From the NCBI RefSeq assembly GCF_023540835.1, contig NZ_JALKCU010000003.1:124001-188000 (forward strand): a DNA stretch of 64,000 bases, written 5' to 3'. The stretch is from Marivivens geojensis. Lineage in GTDB: Bacteria > Pseudomonadota > Alphaproteobacteria > Rhodobacterales > Rhodobacteraceae. This document shows, piece by piece, positions 35,105-45,290 of this stretch. Under the pieces are notes generated by a model. That model ran no database searches. It was given only the letters and a program-made list of their open reading frames with translations, and was not told the DNA's origin. The position numbers and the translations under genes were made by a program. How positions within the stretch are numbered: the first letter of the stretch is position 1; the number at the start of each line of letters is the position of its first letter.

Positions 35105-37375
35105 TCAGCTCTGTTTGGATAGCCATTCGCTGATCGCCTCGCGGACCGATTGTTCCCCGCGGGCGCGGGAATCGGCAATCACTCCGCGTGCTTCGTTCAG
35201 GTTCACACGGCGCAGCAGATGTTTCACTGGACCGATAGAAGCAGGTCTCATCGACAGGGTACGCAGGCCAATCGCGGCAAGGCAGACCGCTTCAATCGGG
35301 CGACCAGCGTCTTCGCCACAGAAGGACACGGGTTTGCCAGCCTTGGCGCAACGTTCAACAACCAGTTCGAGGAACGAAAGGAAGCTGACGTTCAGCGTGT
35401 CATAGCGGCGGCGGACGCGTTCGTTTTCACGGTCGGCAGCAAAGAAGAACTGCTTGAGGTCGTTCCCGCCAATCGACAGGAAATCCACCTCGTCAAAGAA
35501 GGCGTCAGGCGCAAAGGCAAGGCTGGGGGTTTCCAGCATTGCGCCCACTTCGATCTTGGACGGCAGCGGGTGGCCTAGGATGCGTTCGCGGTCCAAGGCC
35601 TTGTTCATCTCGGCCTTTGCGTCGCGGAATTCCTGTAACTGCGCCACAAAGGGGAACATAATGGTTAGCGGACGCCCGTGTGCCGCACGGATCAGCGCCT
35701 GTAGCTGCATCCGCAAGACCCCCGGTTTGTCGAGGCCCACGCGGATCGCGCGCCAGCCCATCGCGGGGTTCGGTTCGTCCTGCGCCTGCATGTAGGGCAG
35801 AACCTTGTCCGACCCGATGTCGAGCGTGCGGAAGGCAACGCGTTTGTTGTTCGCCGCATCCATGACGCGGGAATAGAGCGCCGAAAGCTCTGCGCGTTTC
35901 GGCATCTGATTGCGGATCAGGAACTGGAGCTCTGTGCGGAACAGCCCCACACCTTCGGCCCCCGAGGAGGGCAGCGACGGTAGGTCCGCCATAAGCCCCG
36001 CGTTCATGTGCAGGTTCACGGTCGTCCCGCAGAGCGCGGTCGCGGGAAGATCGCGAATTGACCCATAGCGTTCTTGTGCCAAAGCTTGCATCGCGATTTT
36101 GTCGCGGAAGGCGCTGTGCACGTTTTCGTCTGGCCGCAGGTGCACGATCCCCTGATCGCCATCAACGAGGATCGGATCACCGTTGAGTGCCTCAGCGGTG
36201 ATGTTCTTTGCGTGAATGACGAGCGGGATCGCCCATGCGCGGGCCACGATGGCCGCGTGCGACCCGACTGAGCCTTCCTCCAGAACGATACCGCGCAGAC
36301 CCTTGCCGTATTCGAGCAGTTCACCCGGCCCAATGTTGCGCGCGACGAGAACGGCGTTCTCGGGCATCGCGGCGCCCGTCTCTTTGCCTTGGCCTGTCAG
36401 GATGCGGAGAAGTCGGTTCGACAGGTCGTCGAGGTCGTGCAGACGGTCGCGCAGATAGGCGTCGCCCGCGCTGTTCATTCGACTGCGAGCGAGGGATTGT
36501 TCTTTCTCGACGGCAGCTTCGGCAGATAGGCCGCTCTGCACGTCTTCTTCCATGCGGCGCATCCAGCTGCGCGAATTCGCGAACATCCGATAAGCTTCGA
36601 GCACCTGAACCTGTTCGGTGTTCACAGTCGTTGTCGTGTTCAGCATGTCATCGACAGAAACACGCAGCGTATCAACAGCCTCGCGGAGGCGGGCCAGTTC
36701 GCTGTCGGGATCGTCGGCGACAGGGTTCGTCACAACAACGCGCGGTTCGTGCAGGTAAACGTGGCCGTCGGTTGCACCTTCTTGGCCCGTGGTGCCACGG
36801 AACAGCACAGGCTGCTGGTGGCGGGCGGTCATGGCGGACCCTTCGCCGACGAACGCGCCGAGTTCTGCCATTTCGGCGAGAACCATTGCGACGACTTCGA
36901 GCGCGTAGACCTCGTCTGCGGAAAACTCGCGGGCTTCTTTGGACTGAACGACCAGAACGCCCAAGGCGCTGCCTAGCCGCTGGATCGGCACACCGCAGAA
37001 GGACGAATACCGTTCCTCGCCCGTTTCCGGCATATAGCGGAAACCTTTGGCGGCGGGGGCATCGGCGGTGTTAATTACGCTGCGGGTGCGAGCAACGCGG
37101 CCCACCAGACCTTCGCCCAAACGCATCCGTGTTTGGTGCACAGCGGCGGCGTCCAGACCTTCGGTCGCGCAAAGTTCGAGTGTTTCAGAATCGCGGAACA
37201 GATAAATCGAGCACACCTGTGTCTGCATCGAGGATGCGATCAGGTGCACGATTTTATCCAGTCGAGCCTGCCCTGCGGCATCCTCGGCCATGGTGTCGCG
37301 CAAGCGGCCCAGCAGTTTGCGGCTGTCGCTTTCGATCCTGTGTCCCATCGGTCCATCCGTTTTTGTTACGCCCAT
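35105..37375 (-). CDS. ptsP: Phosphoenolpyruvate-protein phosphotransferase EI-Ntr
   Basis: PtsP starts the nitrogen-related phosphotransferase relay by passing phosphate from PEP to NPr. The 756-residue protein has an N-terminal GAF domain (about 18-160), an EI N-domain with the phosphorylated histidine H373 in EGSVGSHAAIVARA, and a C-terminal PEP-binding TIM barrel (about 465-745) with GVGLFRTELQFL, FRTLDIGSDK, MLETPSLAF and FCGEDAGR. It lacks IIA or HPr fusions. ATG 37348 (MGHRIESDS) is an alternative start that agrees better with relatives. The glutamine-sensing GAF domain is characteristic of alphaproteobacterial EI-Ntr. It shares its direction with the upstream lysC gene. Confidence 0.95.
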   Translation of the reverse strand: MGVTKTDGPMGHRIESDSRKLLGRLRDTMAEDAAGQARLDKIVHLIASSMQTQVCSIYLFRDSETLELCATEGLDAAAVHQTRMRLGEGLVGRVARTRSVINTADAPAAKGFRYMPETGEERYSSFCGVPIQRLGSALGVLVVQSKEAREFSADEVYALEVVAMVLAEMAELGAFVGEGSAMTARHQQPVLFRGTTGQEGATDGHVYLHEPRVVVTNPVADDPDSELARLREAVDTLRVSVDDMLNTTTTVNTEQVQVLEAYRMFANSRSWMRRMEEDVQSGLSAEAAVEKEQSLARSRMNSAGDAYLRDRLHDLDDLSNRLLRILTGQGKETGAAMPENAVLVARNIGPGELLEYGKGLRGIVLEEGSVGSHAAIVARAWAIPLVIHAKNITAEALNGDPILVDGDQGIVHLRPDENVHSAFRDKIAMQALAQERYGSIRDLPATALCGTTVNLHMNAGLMADLPSLPSSGAEGVGLFRTELQFLIRNQMPKRAELSALYSRVMDAANNKRVAFRTLDIGSDKVLPYMQAQDEPNPAMGWRAIRVGLDKPGVLRMQLQALIRAAHGRPLTIMFPFVAQLQEFRDAKAEMNKALDRERILGHPLPSKIEVGAMLETPSLAFAPDAFFDEVDFLSIGGNDLKQFFFAADRENERVRRRYDTLNVSFLSFLELVVERCAKAGKPVSFCGEDAGRPIEAVCLAAIGLRTLSMRPASIGPVKHLLRRVNLNEARGVIADSRARGEQSVREAISEWLSKQS

Positions 37376-37477
37376 CTATAAGCGACCTCTGTCAAGAATG
37401 GGAGTGGACAAAAGGTGTCACGGCAAACTCTTGCTATCGCAGCATTTTTTCGCAGCTGCAGCATGGGGTATTTGCAC

Positions 37478-37513
37478 AAGAAAAAGGCCGCCAGTGGAAA
37501 CCCACGGCGGCCC
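37478..37513 (-). terminator. Terminator after lysC
   Basis: Read on the minus strand, GGCCGCC-GTGG pairs with CCAC-(T)-GGCGGCC around a short loop, followed by TTTTTCTTG. It lies 22 nt beyond the lysC stop and separates it from ptsP. Confidence 0.82.
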
Positions 37514-37534
37514 TTCGTAAGGATCTAGGCTGGT

Positions 37535-38791
37535 TTAGCCTTTGTCGAGCTCGAACGCATCGTGGAGCGCTTGAACAGCGAGTTCCATGTATTTGCGGTC
37601 GATCAGGACAGAAATTTTGATTTCCGAGGTGGCGATAACTTTGATGTTGATGCCTTCTTTTGACAGCACTTCGAACATTTTAGCTGCAACGCCAGCGTGG
37701 GAACGCATGCCGATGCCAACGACAGAGACTTTCGCAACTTCGGTGTCTGCTTCGAGACGGTCAAAGTTGATCAGGCCTTTTTCTTTTGCATCGTTCAGCG
37801 CCTTTTCTGCACGCATCTTTTGCTCGATGGGGCAGGAGAAGGTCATATCGGTCACGCCGCCAGCATGGCCCTGATAGTTTTGTTCAGATATGTTCTGAAC
37901 GATCATATCGACGTTTACGCCAGCTTCGGACAGCGGCCCAAAGATTGCGGCAGCGATACCCGGTTTGTCCTCGATGGTAACGAGGGTCATTTTCGCTTCT
38001 TCGCGGGAATACGCGACACCGGAAACGACGTTGGATTCCATGATTTGCTCCTCTGCGCAGACCAGCGTGCCTGCGTCATCTGACGGTTCTTCGAATGAGC
38101 TTAGCACGCGCAGTTTAACATTGTAGCGCATGGCCAATTCGACCGAACGGGTTTGCAGAACCTTCGCACCAAGCGAGGCCAGTTCCAGCATTTCTTCAAA
38201 AGCGATTTTATCGAGCTTACGCGCCTTCGACGTGATACGCGGGTCGGTGGTGTAGACCCCGTCAACGTCGGTGTAGATGTCGCAGCGTTCAGCCTCGAAG
38301 GCGGCCGCGAAGGCAACAGCGGTGGTGTCAGAGCCACCACGGCCAAGAGTGGTGATGCGGCCTTCGGGCGAGATGCCTTGGAAGCCAGCGACCACGGCAA
38401 CCTTCATGCCTTCGTCGAACTTTTTATTGATGTTATCGCTCGGGATCTCTTCGATCCGCGCAGCGCCGTGTGCGCTGGTGGTTTTCACGGGAACCTGCCA
38501 GCCTTGCCAGCTGCGCGCCGGAATGCCCATTTCCTGAAGGCGCAGCGCCATCAGACCTGCGGTGACGTTCTCACCAGAGGAGACAATCGCATCGTATTCA
38601 CGCGCGTCATAAAGCGGCGAGGTTTCATTCACCCAGCCGACCAGTTCGTTTGTCTTACCCGACATTGCCGAAACGATGACGATCACGTCATAGCCTTTGG
38701 CAACCTCAAGAGAGACACGTTTAGCGGCGCGGGCGATGCGGTCGAGGTTGGCGACCGAAGTCCCACCGAATTTCATGACAAGCGTCGGCAT
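37535..38791 (-). CDS. lysC: Aspartate kinase
   Basis: Aspartate kinase catalyses the first step to lysine, threonine and methionine. The 418-residue protein has a kinase domain (residues 1 to about 245) starting MPTLVMKFGGTSVAN, with GFQGISPEGRITTLGRGGSD and the DGVYTTDPR motif. Two ACT domains follow (about 265-410) with VGIGMRSHAGVAAKMFEVL. The length equals that of monofunctional, ACT-regulated enzymes, so feedback control by lysine/threonine is expected. ATG 38791 was chosen over 38806 because AAGGGA lies 5 nt upstream and the family starts here. It stands alone with its own terminator. Confidence 0.96.
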   Translation of the reverse strand: MPTLVMKFGGTSVANLDRIARAAKRVSLEVAKGYDVIVIVSAMSGKTNELVGWVNETSPLYDAREYDAIVSSGENVTAGLMALRLQEMGIPARSWQGWQVPVKTTSAHGAARIEEIPSDNINKKFDEGMKVAVVAGFQGISPEGRITTLGRGGSDTTAVAFAAAFEAERCDIYTDVDGVYTTDPRITSKARKLDKIAFEEMLELASLGAKVLQTRSVELAMRYNVKLRVLSSFEEPSDDAGTLVCAEEQIMESNVVSGVAYSREEAKMTLVTIEDKPGIAAAIFGPLSEAGVNVDMIVQNISEQNYQGHAGGVTDMTFSCPIEQKMRAEKALNDAKEKGLINFDRLEADTEVAKVSVVGIGMRSHAGVAAKMFEVLSKEGINIKVIATSEIKISVLIDRKYMELAVQALHDAFELDKG

Positions 38792-38902
38792 GGCTGTCCC
38801 TTGCAAAATATCGCGATCCCCTTAGCGGGCATTGCGATAAAGGGCAATTGTCCAAACGTAAGGATGCGTCATTTTTGTAACAAAAGACGGCGGTCGACTG
38901 GG

Positions 38903-39316
38903 CTAGTTCGTCTGTTTGCGCGGGGTGAAGGGCAGGGGCGCAACGGGAATGCCATCTTCGAGGAGTTTGATCGCCTCTTCGGGCTTTGTTTCGCCATAGA
39001 TGTTGCGTTTCGGCGCGTCGCCCTCGTGCATCTTGCGGGCTTCAGACGCAAAGCTCATCCCGACGTAGTCTGAGTTCTCTTCGACCTCTTTACGCAGCTT
39101 CGCGATGGCCTCTTCTTCGGGGGATGCGGTCGTTGTCAGCGGGCGGTCCTGATCGGTTCGAACTGACGGCGCCATGAGGGACTTGGTCACTTTTGATGAT
39201 CCACACTGCGTGCAGGCGACCAGTCCGGAGGCATGAAGCGTGTCAAACGCCTCTCCGGATTTGAACCAGCTTTCAAAGCTATGGCCTTGGTCGCACTTCA
39301 GGGCGTAGCGGATCAT
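38903..39316 (-). CDS. DUF1178 family protein
   Basis: The 137-residue protein has the family start MIRYALKCDQGHSFESWF and a CxxC pair (CTQCGS, about residues 36-41) after an earlier Cys8, suggesting a small zinc ribbon. The second half is acidic and helical, with the family block NSDYVGMSFASEARKMHEG and ending RKQTN. No function is known for the family, which is widespread in alphaproteobacteria. It sits alone between lysC and the chemoreceptor. Confidence 0.9.
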   Translation of the reverse strand: MIRYALKCDQGHSFESWFKSGEAFDTLHASGLVACTQCGSSKVTKSLMAPSVRTDQDRPLTTTASPEEEAIAKLRKEVEENSDYVGMSFASEARKMHEGDAPKRNIYGETKPEEAIKLLEDGIPVAPLPFTPRKQTN

Positions 39317-39386
39317 GATGAACCCTCAGTTTCGCAACGATCAGACAGAATTAGCGTGTCTTAATCGTGTGGAAAAGGGGGGCGCG

Positions 39387-41663
39387 TCAGAAGGTGCCGT
39401 AACCGCGTTCGTCGTTGTCGGCGTCGATGACCACGAGTGGCGCGGGTTTGGTCGGCACGTTCGCGGTTTCCACCTCTGCCACTGGCGTTGATTCGGGTTC
39501 TGCCGCGACGTGGTTCTTCTCTGGACCATATGCAGGTTTAGGGGCCTGTGTTTCCTCAACCTCGTCAGGGGTCACGTCGATGGGTTCGATGTGGTCCTCT
39601 TTGTCCAGTTTGAACTTGCTCAGTTCTTCCAGAAGCGCCTCGTTGGTCATGGTCAACTGCGTTGCGGTTGATGCAAACGCGTCGGCCTGCTGGCTCGTGA
39701 CCCGTGTGATCCGTGCGATATCGAGGATAGCATCGTTAATCAGATCAACGCCGCGTGACTGTTCTGCGCTTGCGGCGGAAATCGTCGTCACCAGATCAGA
39801 AACATGCGCAATGTTCTCCGCGATTTTGTCAAAGGACGCGCGGGTTTCCTCGGAAATAGCTACGCCTTCGCGCACACGTTCAGAGCTGCCTTCAATCAAT
39901 TCGCTAGTCTCGCGTGCGGCTTTGGCCGAGCGGCCCGCGAGGTTGCGCACCTCTTGGGCGACCACGGCGAAGCCACGACCATGCTGACCTGCGCGGGCAG
40001 CCTCAACAGCCGCGTTGAGCGCGAGCAAGTTGGTTTGGAAGGCGATTTCATCGATGACTTTGATGATCTTTGCGATGTCTTGGCTCGACGCGTTAATCGC
40101 ATCCATCGCATCGACCATTCGCGACACCTTGAGCGTGCCCTGTTCAACAACAGTCGAGGTGCTCTCAACGAGTTCCTCAGCCGCCTTTGCCGATTCTGCG
40201 TTGGTTTTCACTTGGCTTGCGGTTTGTTCGACCGAGCTGGACAGTTCTTCAACAGCGGAGGATTGGATTTCCGCGTTGTTGGCAAGCGATTGTGCTGCAG
40301 TTTCGAGGTCACGCGCGGACAAAGTCAGTTCATCCATGCCATTGCGGAATTTTTTCATCGTATCAGCGATAAACTTGATCAATCGGTCGAACCCGCCGGC
40401 GGCCTCGCCCATTTCGTCATCCCGTTGGGTGACCATCATGCGTTTGGTCAGGTCGCGTTCGTCGGCCATACGGTTCATGCGACGCGATACCCAAACGATC
40501 GGGCGGACAGTCGCGCGGCCCATCAGGCCGCTGATGATCCCGACCACGATAATGATCCCGACCACCAGAGCAGCAATGATGTTCGTCAGTGAAGTGGCGT
40601 CCGACAAAATCATGCCATGATTTACGGTGATCACCAGCCCGTAGGAGGTGTCACCGATCTCAACTGGACCGTAAGCCGACATGAGAGACACTCCCTCGGG
40701 ACTGTCAAATACCATCTGCCCCGTTTCGCCATTAATCGCATTGGCAATGTTGGGGGAATTACGCGATAGGCGCAGGTGATGGCCTTGACGGATGCCCGAC
40801 GGCAGCAGGCCAGACAGGATCACGGCGTTTCCGTCTTGGTTCACAAGAACGATCTGCGCGTCGACGCTGAGACCGTTTTTCTGGCGCATGGCCGTCTGGA
40901 TTGGTGTCTGTGGGACGGCAAAAATAAGTGCCCCGAGTGTGTTTCCAAAATCATCCACGACAGGTGCGCCCATGAACGCGTTCAGTGCGCCGTTTGACAA
41001 ATCGTAGATGTCGAATTCCGATGTCAGGATCGGCGTGCCATCTAAAAAGGTTCCGTTGCCCTTGGTGTGCGTTGTTGTGAGATCCATCGAAAGAAGGTCC
41101 CGCGCCATCGCTGCGATATCTGTATCTGCGATCTTTGGATCAGAGATGTTGAGCGCGAAATCGTCTCGTTTTGCAAAGGAGTAAACGATATTCCCGTCCG
41201 GATCGACCAACAGGAGGTCGTCGATCGTCATTTCAGATGCGATTACGTTGAACCAGCGATGTAGGTTCGAATGGAGTGTTGAGTAGTGGCTACCGTCACC
41301 TGCGTTCAGCAATTTTGACCGATCATTCATCAAAATGTTCGGGTTGTTGGTGGTGTAGAGGTCGCGGATTGTCGTCAGGTTTGCTTCGATGCCGTCATTC
41401 GCAGATAGCGCTCGCGAAAAACCACGCAGGGCTGAGGCGATAGAGATGTCGTCAGCAAGAAGGTGCAGCGCCCCGCGATAGCTGTCCATCCGGGCGACAA
41501 TCGCGTCGGAAATGACCTGTTGGCTGGCTGTCAGGTTTTCAATCGCGGCGTTTTCCATAGTTGCGTTCATGCGGTTCGAGGCCAAAATGCCAACGAAGCT
41601 CGCAGAGACTGCACTGAAAAACACGAACGCGAGTGGAAGTTTCCACGAAAGAGACAGTTTCAT
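39387..41663 (-). CDS. Methyl-accepting chemotaxis protein
   Basis: The 758-residue transmembrane chemoreceptor has a first helix at residues 9-29, a large periplasmic part of about 325 residues (30-358) that looks like a double Cache sensor (DLLLVDPDGNIVYSFAKR near 148, GAPVVDDFGNTLGALIFAVP near 232), and a second helix at about 360-382. A HAMP domain (385-435) and the signalling domain follow, with the hairpin tip DEIAFQTNLLALNAAVEAA (about 540-558). The C terminus ends RGYGTF without a clear CheR-binding pentapeptide. No che genes are within the window. The ligand is unknown. Confidence 0.93.
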   Translation of the reverse strand: MKLSLSWKLPLAFVFFSAVSASFVGILASNRMNATMENAAIENLTASQQVISDAIVARMDSYRGALHLLADDISIASALRGFSRALSANDGIEANLTTIRDLYTTNNPNILMNDRSKLLNAGDGSHYSTLHSNLHRWFNVIASEMTIDDLLLVDPDGNIVYSFAKRDDFALNISDPKIADTDIAAMARDLLSMDLTTTHTKGNGTFLDGTPILTSEFDIYDLSNGALNAFMGAPVVDDFGNTLGALIFAVPQTPIQTAMRQKNGLSVDAQIVLVNQDGNAVILSGLLPSGIRQGHHLRLSRNSPNIANAINGETGQMVFDSPEGVSLMSAYGPVEIGDTSYGLVITVNHGMILSDATSLTNIIAALVVGIIIVVGIISGLMGRATVRPIVWVSRRMNRMADERDLTKRMMVTQRDDEMGEAAGGFDRLIKFIADTMKKFRNGMDELTLSARDLETAAQSLANNAEIQSSAVEELSSSVEQTASQVKTNAESAKAAEELVESTSTVVEQGTLKVSRMVDAMDAINASSQDIAKIIKVIDEIAFQTNLLALNAAVEAARAGQHGRGFAVVAQEVRNLAGRSAKAARETSELIEGSSERVREGVAISEETRASFDKIAENIAHVSDLVTTISAASAEQSRGVDLINDAILDIARITRVTSQQADAFASTATQLTMTNEALLEELSKFKLDKEDHIEPIDVTPDEVEETQAPKPAYGPEKNHVAAEPESTPVAEVETANVPTKPAPLVVIDADNDERGYGTF

Positions 41664-41825
41664 ACCGACCGGCCTAATTACTTATCGACCGATCACACGG
41701 CCTTTCACCGAGGGTTACGGCCCAAAGGAAAAAGGTTTTAGGAAAAAATGCCGTTCGAACCTGCGACATTGCGGCAAACGCAAAACGACCACGGTCTGTC
41801 GTATCGTATTGAAATGTCGGGGGGA

Positions 41826-41900
<75 letters not shown>

Positions 41901-41990
41901 GTCCTTACGGTGCGGGGGAATTAGCTGCAAAAGATTCCATACGCAACCCCTCTCTGGACGGTTTTTTTATCAGCGGGTATCAGAAGGGTC

Positions 41991-42140
41991 ATGAGTGAGA
42001 AAACAGGCAATAAAATTGGTGATCCTAAGGTGCAAACCCGCGAGGATCGGTTAAAAGCTGCGTTGAAAGCTAATATGGCGAAGCGCAAGGCACAGGCGCG
42101 TGCACGAGCGACCGCAACAGATATTTCTGAGGAAGAGTAG
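41991..42140 (+). CDS. Small basic protein upstream of murA (49 residues)
   Basis: A short gene starting [13 protein letters not shown] continues through a strongly basic helix ([20 protein letters not shown]) and ends with the acidic tail EEE. AGAAGGG lies just ahead of the ATG and the stop is 7 nt before the murA start, so it is very likely cotranscribed with murA. Small basic proteins of this kind occur in the same place in related Rhodobacteraceae, as far as I recall; no function is assigned. The charge pattern suggests nucleic-acid or ribosome contact, which is only a guess. Confidence 0.7.
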   Translation: MSEKTGNKIGDPKVQTREDRLKAALKANMAKRKAQARARATATDISEEE

Positions 42141-42147
42141 GGGCATT

Positions 42148-43416
42148 ATGGATTCGATTCTGGTTACGGGCGGTAAACCGCTGCGCGGTGAAATCGCGAT
42201 TGCGGGCGCAAAGAACGCCGCGTTGACGCTGATGCCCGCAACTTTGCTCAGTGACGAACCCCTCACGCTGACCAACACGCCGCGCCTGTCTGACATCAAA
42301 ACGATGACCGCTCTGTTGCAGTCCTTGGGCGCTGAGGTGTCTGCTCTGGCCGATGGTAAGGTCATGGCGATGTCGTCGCATGGTCTGAACTCGACCCGTG
42401 CGGACTATGAAATCGTTCGCAAAATGCGGGCTTCTAACTTGGTTCTCGGGCCGCTCTTGGCGCGTGAAGGTCATGCGATTGTGTCGCTTCCGGGTGGCTG
42501 TGCGATCGGTGCGCGTCCGATGGACATCCACATTGCCGCGTTCGAGGCGATGGGCGCGACCATCGATCTGAAAGACGGTTATCTGCACGCCACAACCCAA
42601 GGCGGGTTGAAGGGCGGTGTTGTGAAGCTGCGCTTTGCCTCTGTTGGTGCGACCGAAAACGTTCTGATGGCCGCGACCTTGGCCAAAGGTACGACAATCA
42701 TTGAAAACGCAGCGCGCGAGCCTGAGATCGTTGACCTCGCGACTTGTTTGCGGGCGATGGGTGCCCAGATCGAAGGCGACGGCACGAGCCGTATCGAAAT
42801 TCAGGGCGTCGATCGTCTGCACGGTGCAACCCACCCCGTTGTGACCGACCGTATTGAGCTCGGCACCTATATGCTCGCCCCTGTGATCGCGGGCGGTGAA
42901 GTCGAATGTCTGGGCGGGAAGCTCTCGCTCGTCGAATCATTCGTTGAAAAACTCACTGAGGCGGGAATCACTGTTGAAGAAACCGATCGTGGCCTCAAGG
43001 TGCGCTGTGACGGCGGTCGTCCGAAAGCTGTGAATGTCACGACAGAACCGTTCCCAGGTTTCCCGACGGACCTTCAGGCGCAGATGATGGCGATGCTTTG
43101 CTTTGCGGAAGGCACATCGGTGCTCGAAGAAAAGATCTTTGAGAACCGCTTTATGCACGCGCCTGAACTGATCCGCATGGGTGCAAAGATTGATGTTCAT
43201 GGCGGTACCGCGACCGTCCATGGTGTCGAAAAGATGAAGGGCGCGCCTGTGATGGCGACGGACCTTCGTGCATCGGTTTCGTTGATCCTTGCTGGTCTGG
43301 CGGCGGAAGGTGAAACGCAGGTGAACCGCGTTTATCACCTCGACCGTGGATACGAGCACGTAGAAGAAAAACTGGGTGCCGTTGGTGCGCAGATCGAAAG
43401 GATCAAAGGCCAGTGA
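42148..43416 (+). CDS. murA: UDP-N-acetylglucosamine 1-carboxyvinyltransferase
   Basis: MurA makes the first committed peptidoglycan precursor by adding enolpyruvate to UDP-GlcNAc. The 422-residue protein starts [20 protein letters not shown] with [14 protein letters not shown] following. The catalytic cysteine is C118 in [14 protein letters not shown], so fosfomycin sensitivity is expected. The [12 protein letters not shown] and [17 protein letters not shown] blocks are present. ATG 42148 was chosen over in-frame 42100, which lies inside the preceding small gene. It overlaps the DUF2948 gene by 4 nt. Confidence 0.97.
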   Translation: MDSILVTGGKPLRGEIAIAGAKNAALTLMPATLLSDEPLTLTNTPRLSDIKTMTALLQSLGAEVSALADGKVMAMSSHGLNSTRADYEIVRKMRASNLVLGPLLAREGHAIVSLPGGCAIGARPMDIHIAAFEAMGATIDLKDGYLHATTQGGLKGGVVKLRFASVGATENVLMAATLAKGTTIIENAAREPEIVDLATCLRAMGAQIEGDGTSRIEIQGVDRLHGATHPVVTDRIELGTYMLAPVIAGGEVECLGGKLSLVESFVEKLTEAGITVEETDRGLKVRCDGGRPKAVNVTTEPFPGFPTDLQAQMMAMLCFAEGTSVLEEKIFENRFMHAPELIRMGAKIDVHGGTATVHGVEKMKGAPVMATDLRASVSLILAGLAAEGETQVNRVYHLDRGYEHVEEKLGAVGAQIERIKGQ

Positions 43417-43892
43417 CCCAAGATGCTCGGTTCGAAGATGGTGCCGACGCTCCGCTGCGGCTAAAGGCGCTGGATGCGGACGACCTCGCTGTTGTGTCGT
43501 CACTGGTTCAGGATTCGGTTTTTCCATCCTCAGAAATGGTTTGGAAATCGAAAGAGCGCCGCTTTGCCCTTCTGTTGAACCGTTTCCGTTGGGAAGATGC
43601 GGATAAGGCGCAGACCCGCAATCGTGCGTTTGAACGTGTTCAGTCCGTTCTGGCGATTGAAGATGTCACCGCTGTTCGGTCCCAAGGTGTGCCGCGCGGT
43701 GATGCAGATACGGTGCTGTCGTTATTGTCCATTAGCTTTGAAGCGGGCGAAGATGGGACAGGCACTGTTATTCTGACCCTCGCAGGAGATGGCGCCATTG
43801 CGCTGTCGGTTGAGGCGTTGGAAGTCGTGCTGCGCGATGTCACCCGTCCCTATGTTGCGCCGTCTCACAAGGCTCCGCAGCACCCTGAATAA
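43413..43892 (+). CDS. DUF2948 family protein
   Basis: The 159-residue protein has the family blocks [20 protein letters not shown] (about residues 16-35) and [14 protein letters not shown] (about 49-62), and the C-terminal [20 protein letters not shown]. It appears to be a soluble protein. It starts with GTG inside the murA stop (GTGA), which is the usual arrangement of this family next to murA and hisD in Rhodobacteraceae. The function is unknown. A hairpin follows. Confidence 0.9.
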   Translation: MTQDARFEDGADAPLRLKALDADDLAVVSSLVQDSVFPSSEMVWKSKERRFALLLNRFRWEDADKAQTRNRAFERVQSVLAIEDVTAVRSQGVPRGDADTVLSLLSISFEAGEDGTGTVILTLAGDGAIALSVEALEVVLRDVTRPYVAPSHKAPQHPE

Positions 43893-43913
43893 TGGCTTAT
43901 GCCTAAAATGACG

Positions 43914-43937
43914 CGGCCCCGATGATTGAAGGGGCCG
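43914..43937 (+). terminator. Stem-loop between DUF2948 and hisD
   Basis: CGGCCCC and GGGGCCG pair around a 10-nt loop, 21 nt after the DUF2948 stop. No T-tract follows, so it may attenuate rather than stop transcription into hisD. Confidence 0.45.
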
Positions 43938-43974
43938 TGATGGGGCGCTATCAAGCCTCAGAAGGAGACCGCCC

Positions 43975-45279
43975 ATGCCGCATTTTCTGGACACCACCGA
44001 CGCAGGTTTCGAACAGGACTTTGTTGCCCTGTTGGGGATGAAGCGTGAAGACAGCCCAGATGTGGATGCCGTCGTTGCGGGTATCATCGCTGATGTTCGG
44101 GCTCGTGGTGACGCGGCTGTTCTGGAACTGACCGCGAAATTCGACCGTATGGAATTGACTGCCGATCAGTTGCGGTTCTCGGATGCTGAGATCGAGGCCG
44201 AATGTGCCAAAGTATCGGACGAAGATCGCGCTGCGCTCGAACTCGCGGCAGACCGTATTCGGGCCTATCACGAACGTCAGATGCCTGCGGATGCTCTTTG
44301 GGTGGATGAAGTTGGAGCGCAGCTAGGCTGGCGCTGGACCGCTGTTGAGGCTGCGGGGCTCTACGTGCCAGGTGGCCTCGCGTCCTATCCGTCGTCCGTT
44401 CTAATGAACGCGATCCCTGCCAAAGTGGCGGGTGTTGATCGTTTGGCGATAGTGGTGCCGACACCCGATGGTGTGACGAACCCGCTTGTTTTGCTGGCTG
44501 CTCGGATCGCTGGCGTGGATGAGATTTACCGCGTTGGCGGGGCGCAAGCTATTGCGGCACTGGCCTATGGCACCGAAACCATCGCGCCCGTGGATAAAAT
44601 CACGGGACCGGGCAATGCCTTTGTCGCGGCGGCGAAACGTCGTGTGTTCGGTAAGGTCGGTATTGATATGATCGCGGGTCCGTCCGAAATCCTCGTGATC
44701 GCGGATAAAGATAACGATCCCGACTGGATCGCGGTTGATCTGATGTCTCAGGCAGAACACGATGAGAGCGCTCAATCGCTTTTGATCACGGATGATGCCG
44801 ATTTCGGTCGCGCGATCGCTGCTGCCGTCGAAAAACGTCTAGAGACGCTTGAACGTCGCGAGATCGCGGGCGCCAGCTGGCGTGATTTTGGCGCGGTGAT
44901 CGTTGTGCGCGACATGGAGGAGGCTGTGCGCCTCTCAGATCGGATTGCGCCCGAACACCTCGAAATCTGCACCGCAGATGCTGAGGCGCTGTCAGAAAAG
45001 ATTCGCCACGCAGGCGCTATTTTCATCGGTTCCTTCACACCCGAGGCCATTGGCGACTACATTGGCGGACCAAACCACGTGCTGCCTACGGCGCGTTCGG
45101 CCCGTTTTTCGTCGGGTTTGTCGGTGATGGACTTCGTAAAACGCACCACTTTGTCACGAATGACGCCTGAGGCACTTTTGGCTATTGGCCCCGCGGCGGA
45201 ACGTCTGGCACAGTCGGAAAGTCTGGAAGCGCACGGATTGTCGGTCCGCGCACGTCTGGACCGTTTGAACAAGGGATAG
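43975..45279 (+). CDS. hisD: Histidinol dehydrogenase
   Basis: HisD oxidises histidinol to histidine in two NAD-linked steps. The 434-residue protein shows the family blocks GLYVPGGLASYPSSVLMNAI (about residues 123-142), ITGPGNAFVAAAKR, DMIAGPSEILVIAD, the catalytic Glu-His pair in APEHLEICT, and GDYIGGPNHVLPT. AGAAGGAGA precedes the ATG. It is the only his gene here; the UPF0262 gene follows 11 nt later, as in many relatives. Confidence 0.97.
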   Translation: MPHFLDTTDAGFEQDFVALLGMKREDSPDVDAVVAGIIADVRARGDAAVLELTAKFDRMELTADQLRFSDAEIEAECAKVSDEDRAALELAADRIRAYHERQMPADALWVDEVGAQLGWRWTAVEAAGLYVPGGLASYPSSVLMNAIPAKVAGVDRLAIVVPTPDGVTNPLVLLAARIAGVDEIYRVGGAQAIAALAYGTETIAPVDKITGPGNAFVAAAKRRVFGKVGIDMIAGPSEILVIADKDNDPDWIAVDLMSQAEHDESAQSLLITDDADFGRAIAAAVEKRLETLERREIAGASWRDFGAVIVVRDMEEAVRLSDRIAPEHLEICTADAEALSEKIRHAGAIFIGSFTPEAIGDYIGGPNHVLPTARSARFSSGLSVMDFVKRTTLSRMTPEALLAIGPAAERLAQSESLEAHGLSVRARLDRLNKG

Positions 45280-45290
45280 GGCATCGCGGA

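Noticed and set aside
36235-37074. 279-codon plus-strand frame inside ptsP
   Set aside because: Arg/Cys-rich antisense shadow; ptsP motifs are complete across it.
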